Shown here one piece after another: positions 36,100 to 44,341 of a DNA stretch of 64,000 bases. The notes below the pieces were generated by a model. It was not told where the DNA came from. It ran no database searches and worked only from the letters and a program-made list of their open reading frames with translations. The stretch is taken from NCBI RefSeq assembly GCF_000419605.1, contig NZ_ATTI01000001.1:2080501-2144500 (forward strand). The letters run 5' to 3'. The DNA comes from Sphingomonas phyllosphaerae 5.2. GTDB lineage: Bacteria > Pseudomonadota > Alphaproteobacteria > Sphingomonadales > Sphingomonadaceae. The position numbers were made by a program, and so were the translations under genes. Numbering within the stretch: position 1 is the first letter of the stretch; each line of letters begins with the position of its first letter.

Positions 36100-36501
36100 G
36101 TTCCTTCGGGATGCGTTGATAGTGGCGGTGCGTTGTAGTGACGGCACCCGACCCGACGAGCGTTTCTATCGGGCTCCGCCAGAAATTCGCTTTGAACACC
36201 TAGTTGAGATGTTCTTGAGGCGGCCGTCGTACGGGTAGAGGATCGCGGTTTTAATCGAGAGGCATATCGACCGTTTGCGGCCCAGCCTGTTAAGCGAGCG
36301 TGGCGGCTGTGAAGTCGCGGATCGATTTTCGGGCGGCTTTATATGCCGACGGCAAACTGGCCGCCGAGGTACCGAATACCTCGCACTCTATAGTGGCATG
36401 CGGTTCGTAGCGGCGGCTTTATACGCCGCGCCGGCGCGTGGCATTTCTGTTCACTGGGCGAGAACACAAGGGTTGAAGCAGAGGCTTATAGTATCGAGCG
36501 T
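36100..36501. other. Gene-poor stretch left of the IS630 remnant
   Basis: About 400 bp with no supported gene on either strand; it is visibly richer in A/T than the flanks. It contains a 17-bp direct repeat at 36332-36348 and 36412-36428 and the sequence that probably belonged to the left end of the decayed transposon just after its transposase stop (about 36450-36501). Confidence 0.5.
36332..36428 (+). repeat. Pair of 17-bp direct repeats
   Basis: GGCGGCTTTATATGCCG at 36332-36348 and GGCGGCTTTATACGCCG at 36412-36428 differ at one base and start exactly 80 bp apart. The second copy is nearly palindromic (CGGCG...CGCCG). Lies in the gene-poor region beside the IS630 remnant. Confidence 0.5.
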
Positions 36502-36980
36502 TCAATGGGACGCAAAGCCGGCAGCGGCGAAGTGGTTAACACTCGTCGGAGTCATACAGGTCGCAGATGAAGCCGACGACCTTCCAGAAATCGTCGACGA
36601 TCCCGGCACCGATCCGCCGGAGTTGAGCTTTCAGTTGGAGAACGCCATCTCGACGGGATTAAGATCGGGGCTGCAGGACGGGAGAAAGAGGAACCAGGCG
36701 CCCGCTCCCTCAACATCGCCTCGGCCTTTGCGCTTTTATGAGCCGGCAGGTTGTCGAGGATGACGACATTGCCGTACCCGGGCGTCGGTGCGCGCTGGGT
36801 CTCGATTTAGGTTTCGAATAGCTCCTTGGCGATCGGGCGGTCGATGATCCACGGTGCGGTCAGGCCATCGCAGCGCAGGCCGGCGATGAAGGTCGGCCTT
36901 TTCCAATCCACCTCCAGACCCGAGGGAATCACATCTTCAGGCCGAATGGAATCTCTGCCGGTTCCTACTTCGGGCTCCAT
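36502..36980 (-). pseudogene. Decayed IS630-family transposase (C-terminal part)
   Basis: Reading the minus strand and allowing frame changes, the IS630 DDE transposase C-terminus is clear: WKRPTFIAGLRCDGLTAPW, then [19 protein letters not shown] (second catalytic Asp), [18 protein letters not shown] (catalytic Glu region) and an end equivalent to DEC-NHFAAAGFASH. The copy is broken by a TAA at 36809-36807 and frameshifts near 36700, 36636 and 36538. The N-terminal half, with the helix-turn-helix and first Asp, is missing; reading frame is open up to an ATG at 36980, but homology fades above about 36915. No function expected. Confidence 0.8.
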
Positions 36981-37382
36981 GGCTGATCTACTGAGGTCTG
37001 TTCTGCTTTCGGCTGGATAGCGTCAACGCGATATGTCGCTATTGCATCCCGATCGGCCGTGGTCGTCGCTGATGATGGGGCCGCTTCGCCGCATCTACGC
37101 TGCGATCGGGTTCTCGCGCTGGCGGCAAGACGTTTCCTGCGATCACGGTATGGATATCCATGTCCACAAGGCTTTGGTCACGATCAAGCCGGAGCGCTCC
37201 ACTTTGCCGCGGGTCGACTTGTGGCGTGATTATGCCGGCGACACATCAGATGATCGCCGGGATCAACGTCGATGCTTGCCATCAGCTACGATCGTCGTCG
37301 CAAGCGGCGCCCGTCCCCCGCTGTAATAACGCGTCGAATAGCTTCCCCGCGCCCGCAGCGGAGGGAAGCTACCATCAACCGC
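36981..37382. other. Gene-poor stretch right of the IS630 remnant
   Basis: About 400 bp before the acyl-CoA dehydrogenase stop. A plus-strand open frame (97 codons from 37033) exists, but it has no ribosome-binding site and no recognisable domain. I could not match it to a known transposase in any frame. It may be another worn-out mobile fragment or non-coding DNA. Confidence 0.35.
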
Positions 37383-39185
37383 TCAGGCAGCTGCGAACAT
37401 TTCCGGTGGGAGCGCCATGATCGCTTCCGCGCCGCCCTCGATCTGGCGGCGGAGCGAACCGGTTTCCGGAAGGACGCGCTCGGCGAAATAGCGGGCGGTG
37501 ACCAGCTTGGCGTCGAGGAAGGCGGCGTCGCCCTGCCCTTCGCCCTTCAGCTTCGCAGCGGCAGTCGCCATGCGTAGCCACATCAGCCCGACCGCGACCG
37601 TCCCGACAAGATGCATGTAGGGCACCGCACCGGCGCCGACATTGTTGGGATCCTTCATGCCGTTCGCGAGGAACCACATCGTCGCCGCCTGAAGCTCGCC
37701 GGCGGCCTTCTCCAGTCGCCCCGCGAAGTCGGCGATCGCCGGGTCGGCCTTGCCGGCGGCGATCTCTTGCATGACGATGCGACCGAACGCCTGCACTGCG
37801 CGACCACCATTGAGCGCCAGCTTGCGCCCGACGAGGTCCATCGCCTGGACGCCGTTCGTGCCCTCGTAGATCTGCGCGATGCGCGCATCGCGGACGTACT
37901 GCTCCATGCCCCATTCGCGGATGTAGCCGTGGCCGCCATAGACCTGCTGGGCGTTGGTCGCGATCTGGTAGCCCCGATCGGTGGCGACGCCCTTGATCAC
38001 CGGGGTGAGCAAGCCGAGCAGATCGCCGGCAAGCTGGCGATCCTCGTCGCTCGCCGCATTGTGCTCGAGATCGGCCTGGAGCGCGCCCCACAGGCACAAG
38101 GCGCGCAAACCCTCGGTCCAAGCCTTGGCGTCCATCAGCATCCGGCGGACGTCGGGGTGAACGAACAGCGTGTCGGCCTTCTCGCCCGGCTCCGCGGGGC
38201 CGGTCAACGCACGTCCCTGGCGACGATCCTGCGCGTAGTGCACGGCGTTTTGATAGGCCGTCTCAGCGACGCCCAGCCCCTGCAATCCGACACCAAGCCG
38301 CGCGGCGTTCATCATGATGAACATTGCGGCGAGACCCTTCATTTCCTCACCGACCAGCCAGCCGGTCGCGCCATCATAATTCATGACGCAGGTCGAATTG
38401 CCGTGGATGCCCATCTTGTGCTCGATCGAGCCGCACGACACCCCGTTGCGCTCGCCCAGCGAACCGTCGTCGCCGACCATAACCTTGGGCACGACGAACA
38501 GCGAGATGCCTTTCGAGCTGTCCGGCGCACCGGGCGTCTTGGCCAGCACGAGATGGATGATGTTGTCGGTCAGGTCGTGCTCGCCGGCCGAGATGAAGAT
38601 CTTGGTACCGGTGATCTTGTAGCTGCCGTCGGCCTGGAGCTCGGCGCGGGTGCGGATCAGGCCCAGGTCGGTGCCGCACTGCGGCTCGGTGAGGTTCATG
38701 GTGCCGCCCCATTCGCCGGCGACCATCTTGGGCAGATACTTCTGCTGCTGCTCGGGCGAGCCCTTCACCACCAAAGCGGCGATCGCGCCGTGCGCAAGGC
38801 CGGGGTACATGGCAAAGGCCATGTTGGCGGAAATCATATATTCCTGAAACGCGGTCGAGACGACGTGCGGCATTCCCTGCCCGCCGAACGCTTCCGGCGC
38901 ACTGAGCGTCCCCCAGCCCGATTCGACGAACTTCGCATACGCTTCCTTGAAGCCGGCCGGCGTGGTCACGCTGCCGTCGTCGTGGCGGGTGCAGCCCTCC
39001 AGATCGCCCGACTGGTTGAGCGGGAAAAGTACCTCCGCCACGAAACGCCCACCCTCCTCAAGCACCGCATCGACGGTGTCGGGCGTGGCGGCCCCAAAGC
39101 CGGGAACGTTGGCGTAGCGGTCAAGCCCGACGACATGTTCGAGCACGAAGCGAGTGTCGCGGATCGGTGGCGTGTACTGGGGCAT
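37383..39185 (-). CDS. Acyl-CoA dehydrogenase (long FadE-like type)
   Basis: 600 residues from the ATG at 39185 (MPQYTPPIRDTRFVLEHVVG), the size of the long acyl-CoA dehydrogenases with an extra C-terminal domain. FAD/substrate motifs: MNLTEPQCGTDLGLI (about 160), KIFISAGEHDL (about 195), the catalytic-base region QIYEGTNGVQAMDL (about 430) and GGHGYIREWGMEQYVRDARI (about 410). Oxidises acyl-CoA thioesters in beta-oxidation, passing electrons to ETF. It starts 4 bp after the stop of the MerR gene, so the two form one operon. Confidence 0.95.
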   Translation of the reverse strand: MPQYTPPIRDTRFVLEHVVGLDRYANVPGFGAATPDTVDAVLEEGGRFVAEVLFPLNQSGDLEGCTRHDDGSVTTPAGFKEAYAKFVESGWGTLSAPEAFGGQGMPHVVSTAFQEYMISANMAFAMYPGLAHGAIAALVVKGSPEQQQKYLPKMVAGEWGGTMNLTEPQCGTDLGLIRTRAELQADGSYKITGTKIFISAGEHDLTDNIIHLVLAKTPGAPDSSKGISLFVVPKVMVGDDGSLGERNGVSCGSIEHKMGIHGNSTCVMNYDGATGWLVGEEMKGLAAMFIMMNAARLGVGLQGLGVAETAYQNAVHYAQDRRQGRALTGPAEPGEKADTLFVHPDVRRMLMDAKAWTEGLRALCLWGALQADLEHNAASDEDRQLAGDLLGLLTPVIKGVATDRGYQIATNAQQVYGGHGYIREWGMEQYVRDARIAQIYEGTNGVQAMDLVGRKLALNGGRAVQAFGRIVMQEIAAGKADPAIADFAGRLEKAAGELQAATMWFLANGMKDPNNVGAGAVPYMHLVGTVAVGLMWLRMATAAAKLKGEGQGDAAFLDAKLVTARYFAERVLPETGSLRRQIEGGAEAIMALPPEMFAAA

Positions 39186-39189
39186 CGTC

Positions 39190-39609
39190 TCACTCTTTCC
39201 TTGCTGTGCCGGCCTCGAGCACGCCGACGAACTCGGACAACTCGGTGATCGCGGCATCGATGTCGTGCTTCTGCTGTTCCAGCGCGGCGATCCGATCGCG
39301 ACATCGCTCCATGGCAACCATCCGCTGGGTCTGCCGCCCGTCGCCGAGATCGTAGAGATCGATCATCTCGCGAATGTCGGCCAGGCTGAAGCCGAGCCGC
39401 TTGCCGCGCATGATCCAGGCCAGACGGGCGCGATCACGGTGCGAGTAGATGCGGACCATGCCGCGTCGCTCGGGTGCGATCAGGCCTTCGTCCTCGTAGA
39501 ACCGCAAGGCGCGCGGCGTAACTCCGAACTCCGCCGACAGGTCGGTGATCGTGAAGGTCTCGCGATCGGGCCGCGAGGGAACGACGGCGTAGGCAGCGGA
39601 GGCGCTCAT
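39190..39609 (-). CDS. MerR family transcriptional regulator (LiuR-like)
   Basis: 139 residues. Winged helix-turn-helix at about 18-60 (FTITDLSAEFGVTPRALRFY, then EDEGLIAPERRG), followed by a dimerising coiled coil (about 85-130) without cysteines for metal binding. MerR regulators of this size next to acyl-CoA dehydrogenase genes include LiuR, which controls branched-chain amino acid or fatty acid degradation. A matching palindrome (39630-39645) lies 21 bp upstream of the start. Autoregulation of the operon is inferred. Confidence 0.9.
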   Translation of the reverse strand: MSASAAYAVVPSRPDRETFTITDLSAEFGVTPRALRFYEDEGLIAPERRGMVRIYSHRDRARLAWIMRGKRLGFSLADIREMIDLYDLGDGRQTQRMVAMERCRDRIAALEQQKHDIDAAITELSEFVGVLEAGTARKE

Positions 39610-39629
39610 GAAGATGGTGATACCTTCCC

Positions 39630-39645
39630 TTTACGTGAACGTCAA
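39630..39645 (-). promoter_or_regulatory. LiuR-type operator upstream of the MerR gene
   Basis: TTTACGTGAACGTCAA on the plus strand, an imperfect palindrome with ACGT in both halves, like the known LiuR-type motif TTTACGTNNACGTAAA. It is 21-36 bp upstream of the MerR start codon, where it would block transcription, and overlaps the stop codon of the lipoprotein-like gene. Confidence 0.6.
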
Positions 39646-40127
39646 TTAGCGCAAAGCAGCTTGCCGTCGGCGCCGCGCAGTCGTGCCGCCTCGCCGCCCG
39701 CCTCGCTGAGCCGATCGACGGCAAGCGCGTCGAGCGTCGCGCGTCCCTGGCAGAGCCGGGCGCAGGCGGCGGGAGCACGCGGAGGGAATAGCAGCCGGTC
39801 GCCGTCGCGGGTGATCGGCATGCGGCAGCCTGCGCCGAGATCGGTATCGAGTGTCGGGCGTCCCTTTGCGGTGCCGTGTGCGATGCAGCGGTGCCCCTCC
39901 CCGTAATCGACGCTGACCCCGATCCGGTAGCTGTCGGCAGCGCTGCGGGTCATGCAGACACGGTCCTCACCCGCGGCATAGACGCCGGCCGCGTCACGCG
40001 CGTCGGCGACGATGCCGGCGTTGCGTGCAGCACCCTCCAGCGCCTGCCCCGCCGCCGCCTCATCCCCGGTGTCCGGCGCACGCGCGCAGGCACCGAGCAG
40101 CAGCAACGCGGCCAGCGCCCGCCACAT
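39642..40127 (-). CDS. Lipoprotein-like protein, unknown
   Basis: 161 residues from the ATG at 40127. MWRALAALLLLGACARAP is a good lipoprotein signal with cysteine at 14. Four or five further cysteines (CMTRS, HRCIAHG, GCRMP, CARLCQG) in the mature part suggest disulfides in the periplasm. No known domain. The start overlaps the hisI stop (TGATG), so it is co-transcribed with hisI. Confidence 0.72.
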   Translation of the reverse strand: MWRALAALLLLGACARAPDTGDEAAAGQALEGAARNAGIVADARDAAGVYAAGEDRVCMTRSAADSYRIGVSVDYGEGHRCIAHGTAKGRPTLDTDLGAGCRMPITRDGDRLLFPPRAPAACARLCQGRATLDALAVDRLSEAGGEAARLRGADGKLLCAN

Positions 40128-40489
40128 CAGTCGAGCCGCTCCAGCCCCGAATCGGTCAGGCGGCGATAAAAGCACGTAGGCGCTCCGGTGTGGCATGCAG
40201 GCCCGGCGGGATCGGCGACGATCCACAGCGCGTCCTGATCACAATCGACGCGGATCTCGACGACACGAAGGACGTTGCCGGACGTCTCGCCCTTCTTCCA
40301 GAGCCGCCCGCGACTGCGCGAGAAGAAGGTCGCCTCGCCGCTCGCGCGGGTGGCCGCGATGGCGGCAGCGTCCATATGCGCCACCATCAGCAGCGCGCCG
40401 CTGGCGCGATCGGTAACGACGGCGGTCACCAGCCCGGCGGCATCGAACTTGGGCAGGAAATCGCTGCCGGTCTCTCGCGGATCGCTCAT
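40127..40489 (-). CDS. hisI: Phosphoribosyl-AMP cyclohydrolase
   Basis: 120 residues; the single-domain HisI, without the HisE fusion. Substrate and metal-binding motifs GEATFFSRSRGRLWKKGETS (about 50-69), EIRVDCDQDALW (Cys and Asp ligands) and ACHTGAPTCFYR (Cys, His) are all present. Opens the PR-AMP ring in histidine synthesis. Followed directly by the lipoprotein-like gene. Confidence 0.95.
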   Translation of the reverse strand: MSDPRETGSDFLPKFDAAGLVTAVVTDRASGALLMVAHMDAAAIAATRASGEATFFSRSRGRLWKKGETSGNVLRVVEIRVDCDQDALWIVADPAGPACHTGAPTCFYRRLTDSGLERLD

Positions 40490-40618
40490 GACGCTCCGCG
40501 TAGATCAGCACGCGGCGGGCCACAACGCGCGATATGATCGATCGCTCCGAGCGCGGTTGATGACATTTGCACGACGCTCGCTATATGCGGCTCCGCACCA
40601 CGCGAGCCCCCACCGCTT

Positions 40619-42076
40619 ATGCTGACAACACATCCGTTCGACGACGACCATCTGCACGAAGAGTGCGGCATCTTCGGCGCCTCCGGCTCCGAGGGCGCCG
40701 CCGCGCTCGTGGCGCTGGGCCTCCACGCGCTCCAGCACCGTGGGCAGGAAGCCGCGGGCATCACCAGCTTCGACGGCCACGTCTTCCACACCCATCGCGC
40801 GATGGGTCATGTCGCGGGCAATTTCGACCGCGACGAAGTGATCCGCGCGCTGGCCGGCGACGTCGCCTGCGGCCACGTCCGCTATTCGACGACCGGCGAG
40901 ACCGCGCTGCGCAACGTCCAGCCGCTTTATGCCGAATTGCAGTCGGGCGGTTTCGCGATCGCGCATAACGGCAACATCTCCAATGCGATGCGGCTGCGGC
41001 GCGAACTGGTACGGCGTGGATCGATCTTCCAGTCGACCTCCGACACCGAGACGATCATTCACCTTGTCGCGACCAGCCAGTATCGCACGCTGCTCGACAA
41101 GTTCATCGACGCGCTGAAGCGGGTCGAGGGCGCCTATGCGCTGATCGTGATGACTCCGGACGGGATGATCGCGTGCCGCGACCCGCTGGGCATCCGGCCG
41201 CTGGTGATGGGCAAGCTGGGCGAGACGTACATTTTCGCCAGCGAGACGGTGGCACTCGACGTGGTCGGCGCGACCTTCGAGCGCTCGGTCGAGCCGGGCG
41301 AACTGGTGATCGTGCAGAACGGTGAGCTTCGCTCGATCCGTCCCTTCGAGCAGGTCGCGGCGCGGCCGTGCATCTTCGAATGGGTGTATTTCTCGCGCCC
41401 CGACTCGATCGTCGACGATCATTCGATCTATTCGGTGCGCAAGAACATCGGCGCGCAGCTGGCGATCGAGGCACCGGTCGATGCCGACCTGGTGATCCCG
41501 GTCCCCGATTCGGGCGTACCGGCGGCGATCGGCTATGCGCAGGAGTCCGGCATTCCGTTCGAGCTGGGGATCATCCGCTCGCATTATGTCGGCCGCACGT
41601 TCATCCAGCCGGGCGACAAGGTCCGGCATCTCGGCGTCAAGCTGAAGCACAACGCCAATCGCGCACTGATCAAGGGGCGCAAGGTGGTGCTGATCGACGA
41701 TTCGATCGTGCGTGGCACGACCTCGCTGAAGATCGTGCAGATGATGCGCGAGGCGGGTGCGGCGGAAGTGCATATGCGCATCGCCTCGCCGCCGACGCGG
41801 CACAGCTGCTTCTATGGCGTCGACACGCCCGAGCGCGCCAAGTTGCTGGCGGCGAAGCTGGATCTCGGCGGGATGACCGACTTCATCCATGCCGACAGCC
41901 TCGCGTTCGTTTCCATCGACGGGCTGTACAAGGCGCTGGGCGAGACCGAGCGGACCGAGGGACGCCCGCGATATTGCGATGCGTGCTTCACCGGCGACTA
42001 TCCGACGACGCTGACGGACCACGACGAATCGAGCGCGGTCGATCAGTTCGCGATGCTGGCGGAGCGGGTGAACTAA
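40619..42076 (+). CDS. purF: Amidophosphoribosyltransferase
   Basis: 485 residues. A propeptide of 15 residues precedes the catalytic cysteine in EECGIFGASG (C16). The Ntn glutaminase domain (HRGQEAAGI, HVRYSTTGE, HNGNISN) is followed by the PRPP-binding domain VVLIDDSIVRGTT (about 360) and the C-terminal RYCDACFTGDYPT of the Bacillus-type, 4Fe-4S-containing enzymes. First committed step of purine synthesis. Divergent from hisI, 129 bp between starts; TATATG near 40590 may be its -10. Confidence 0.97.
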   Translation: MLTTHPFDDDHLHEECGIFGASGSEGAAALVALGLHALQHRGQEAAGITSFDGHVFHTHRAMGHVAGNFDRDEVIRALAGDVACGHVRYSTTGETALRNVQPLYAELQSGGFAIAHNGNISNAMRLRRELVRRGSIFQSTSDTETIIHLVATSQYRTLLDKFIDALKRVEGAYALIVMTPDGMIACRDPLGIRPLVMGKLGETYIFASETVALDVVGATFERSVEPGELVIVQNGELRSIRPFEQVAARPCIFEWVYFSRPDSIVDDHSIYSVRKNIGAQLAIEAPVDADLVIPVPDSGVPAAIGYAQESGIPFELGIIRSHYVGRTFIQPGDKVRHLGVKLKHNANRALIKGRKVVLIDDSIVRGTTSLKIVQMMREAGAAEVHMRIASPPTRHSCFYGVDTPERAKLLAAKLDLGGMTDFIHADSLAFVSIDGLYKALGETERTEGRPRYCDACFTGDYPTTLTDHDESSAVDQFAMLAERVN

Positions 42077-42130
42077 CCACCCGCCGGCTCCTTCCCCGTC
42101 GCAGGTGCGGCGCTCAACAGGTTCGCGGGA

Positions 42131-42160
42131 CGGTGAATCCCGGGACGAATCCGGGATGAC
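42131..42160 (-). repeat. Dispersed repeat copy (GTCATCCCGGA...TCCCGGGA type), 5' flank of the SDR gene
   Basis: On the minus strand 42160-42131 reads GTCATCCCGGATTCGTCCCG followed by GGATTCACCG. This is the sort of short imperfect palindrome (TCCCGG...CCGGGA at 42138-42143 and 42151-42156) found many times in alphaproteobacterial genomes. It contains one of the two possible SDR start codons. Confidence 0.55.
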
Positions 42161-42164
42161 GTTC

Positions 42165-42872
42165 ATGACGAAGCCTCTTGCCGACAAACTGGCGCTGGTG
42201 ACCGGTGCGAGCCGCGGTATCGGTGCGGCGACTGCGATCGCGCTGGGTGCGCAGGGGGCGCACGTCGTGTTGACGGCGCGCACTGCGGCCGGGCTGGAAG
42301 CGGTCGAGCAGGCGATCTTCGACGCGGGCGGGTCGGCGACGATCGCGCCGCTGGACCTGGCGCAGAGCGACTCGATCGCGCGGCTGGCGACGGCGATCGG
42401 CGAGCGCTGGCAGGCACTTGACGTCATGGTCCTGAATGCCGGAATGCTGGGTTCGCTGGCGGCGGTGCCCGCGATCGATGCCAAGGAGCTGGCGCAGGTG
42501 CTGACGCTGAACGTGTCGGCCCAGGTGGCGTTGATCCAGTCCTTCGATGCGATGCTGCGGCGGTCCGCCGGGGCACGCGTTATCGGCGTTACATCGTCGG
42601 TCGGGCGCACGCCGCGCGCCTATTGGAGCGCGTACGGCGCATCAAAAGCAGCATTCGAGACGCTTCTGGAAGCATATGGTGACGAAACCGCCGAGGTCAG
42701 CCGGATTCGCGTCGCGGTGCTCGATCCCGGCGCGACGCGGACCAAGATGCGCGCGCGCGCCTATCCCGGCGAAGATCCGGCATCGGTGAAGGCACCCGAG
42801 GTGGTGGCGGAGCGGATCGTGACGCTGGCGGTCGACGGGTTCGGGGTGAACCATCGTGAACGGGTGGGGTGA
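42165..42872 (+). CDS. Short-chain dehydrogenase/reductase
   Basis: 235 residues from the ATG at 42165 (MTKPLADKLALVTGASRG); the ATG at 42156 (MTFMTKP) is the alternative. Rossmann dinucleotide motif TGASRGIGAA (about 14-23), NAG in VLNAGML (about 92), catalytic Ser in VTSSVGRT (about 143) and YGASK (about 158) form an intact SDR active site. NAD(P)H-dependent oxidoreductase, substrate unknown. The gene is flanked on both sides by dispersed repeats. Confidence 0.9.
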   Translation: MTKPLADKLALVTGASRGIGAATAIALGAQGAHVVLTARTAAGLEAVEQAIFDAGGSATIAPLDLAQSDSIARLATAIGERWQALDVMVLNAGMLGSLAAVPAIDAKELAQVLTLNVSAQVALIQSFDAMLRRSAGARVIGVTSSVGRTPRAYWSAYGASKAAFETLLEAYGDETAEVSRIRVAVLDPGATRTKMRARAYPGEDPASVKAPEVVAERIVTLAVDGFGVNHRERVG

Positions 42873-42893
42873 GCGCCTCGCCGCGCCTCGACG

Positions 42894-42923
42894 AGTGTCG
42901 TCCCTGACGTGATCCGGGATATC
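42894..42923 (+). repeat. Degenerate dispersed repeat copy, 3' flank of the SDR gene
   Basis: GTCGTCCCTGACGTGATCCG then GGATATCGCG at about 42897-42926, an imperfect match to the GTCATCCCGGA...CCGGGAT repeat seen on the other side of the gene in opposite orientation. Confidence 0.4.
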
Positions 42924-42965
42924 GCGTAAGCTCCGACGTCGCCAGGCAAGCGTCATCGTTCGTAA

Positions 42966-43044
42966 CCGTCATTGCGAGCGGAGCGAAGCAATCCAGAGCC
43001 GGATCGGGACGCCCTCGATCGCTTCGCTCCGCTCGCAATGACGG
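42966..43044. repeat. Perfect 24-bp inverted repeat (BIME/REP-like element)
   Basis: CCGTCATTGCGAGCGGAGCG plus AAGC (42966-42989) is exactly complementary to 43021-43044, with a 31-bp spacer. The GTCATTGCGAGCG...GAAGCAATC sequence is a known type of highly repeated intergenic element in many proteobacteria. It sits between the convergent SDR and cfa genes and could form a long hairpin in either transcript. Confidence 0.8.
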
Positions 43045-43117
43045 TTTCGATCGAACCGCTGTCATGCCGCTATGAAAGCGTCACCCCGCATTACTTTCGG
43101 AGTGCCGTCGGGCGAGG

Positions 43118-44329
43118 CTACCGCTTGACCAGCGTGACCTGCATCACGTCGATGCCGCCGCCGCGGAAACCGCCCTCGCAATACATGAGATAGTAGCGCC
43201 ACAGCCGCTGGAAGCGCGCGTCGAAGCGTGTCGGCAGGCGGCCTTCGTCGACGGCGCGGTCGAAACGGCGGCGCCAGTCGAGAAGCGTTTCGGCATAATC
43301 CAGCCCGAAGCTGTGTTCGTCTTCCCATCCCAACCCGTGTGTGGCGGCGAGCGCACGGAAGCGGGTGGCGGAGATCAGCGAGCCACCGGGAAAGACGTAG
43401 CGCTGAATGAAGTCGGCGCTGCCGGCATAGGCATCCCAGATGTCGTCGGCGATGGTGATGAATTGCAGCGCCGCCCGGCCGCCCGGCTTCAGCACACGTG
43501 CGATCGTCGCCAGGTAAGCGGGCCAATATTCCGGGCCGACCGCCTCGACCATCTCGATGCTGGCGACCGCGTCGTAGCGTTCGTGCGCATCGCGATAGTC
43601 GGTGAGCGCGACGGTGACGCCGGGCAGTTCGCGCGCGAGCACATGATCGCGCTGCTCGGTAGAGAGGGTCAGGCCGTGAACAGCCACGCCCGCGGCGGCG
43701 GCGGTGGCCGCGAACGATCCCCAGCCGCAGCCGATCTCCAGAAGTCGCTGCCCGGCGGTGGCGCGGGTGCGCGCGAGGATCGCGTCGAGCTTGCGCTGCT
43801 GCGCCGCCTCCAGCGGTTCGCCGGGACTTGCGGCGAGCGCGCTGGAATAGGTGAGCGTGGCGTCGAGCCATTCGCGATAGAAATCGTTGCCGAGATCGTA
43901 ATGCGCGGCGATGTTGCGGCGCGCACCGCTGCGATGGTTGCGGCGCAGGCGGTGGCCGAGCCACATCGCCAGCCGCGCGACATGCTTGGCGCGCGCGACA
44001 TCACCGAGCGCCGCACGGTTGCGGACGAACAGGTCGAAGATCGGCACCAGATCGGGGCTGGTCCAGTCGCCCGCCTCCCACGCCTCGTACCAGCCGATCG
44101 AGCCGGCGGTGACCAGTCGGCGCAGCGCGCGCCAGCGAACCAGCCGGACGACGGCGACCGGACCGGGCGCATGACCGCCAAGCAATCGCTGCGTCCCGTC
44201 GGGCAGCCGCGCGTCGATCGCGCCTTCGCGAAGTCCACGATCGATGCGGTCGAGGATACGGTGCCACAGCGGCGCGAGGAGACGCGCACGCACCGGGCGT
44301 CGCGAGAGATGAGAGGTGGCCGCGTCCAT
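43118..44329 (-). CDS. cfa: Cyclopropane-fatty-acyl-phospholipid synthase family protein
   Basis: 403 residues. Cfa-type methyltransferase: HYDLGNDFYREWLD (about 143), SAM motif LEIGCGWGSFA (about 194), SIEMVEAVGPEYWPAY (about 255) with the carbonate-binding region, and the C-terminal YYLMYCEGGFRGGGIDVMQV with its conserved cysteine. Methylates the double bonds of membrane phospholipid acyl chains. Last gene of the HDAC-photolyase-cfa unit; 12 bp after the photolyase stop. Confidence 0.93.
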   Translation of the reverse strand: MDAATSHLSRRPVRARLLAPLWHRILDRIDRGLREGAIDARLPDGTQRLLGGHAPGPVAVVRLVRWRALRRLVTAGSIGWYEAWEAGDWTSPDLVPIFDLFVRNRAALGDVARAKHVARLAMWLGHRLRRNHRSGARRNIAAHYDLGNDFYREWLDATLTYSSALAASPGEPLEAAQQRKLDAILARTRATAGQRLLEIGCGWGSFAATAAAAGVAVHGLTLSTEQRDHVLARELPGVTVALTDYRDAHERYDAVASIEMVEAVGPEYWPAYLATIARVLKPGGRAALQFITIADDIWDAYAGSADFIQRYVFPGGSLISATRFRALAATHGLGWEDEHSFGLDYAETLLDWRRRFDRAVDEGRLPTRFDARFQRLWRYYLMYCEGGFRGGGIDVMQVTLVKR

Positions 44330-44341
44330 CGCGGACGCGCC

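Noticed and set aside
37033..37326. 97-codon plus-strand frame right of the IS630 remnant
   Set aside because: No ribosome-binding site, no recognisable domain, in a decayed region.
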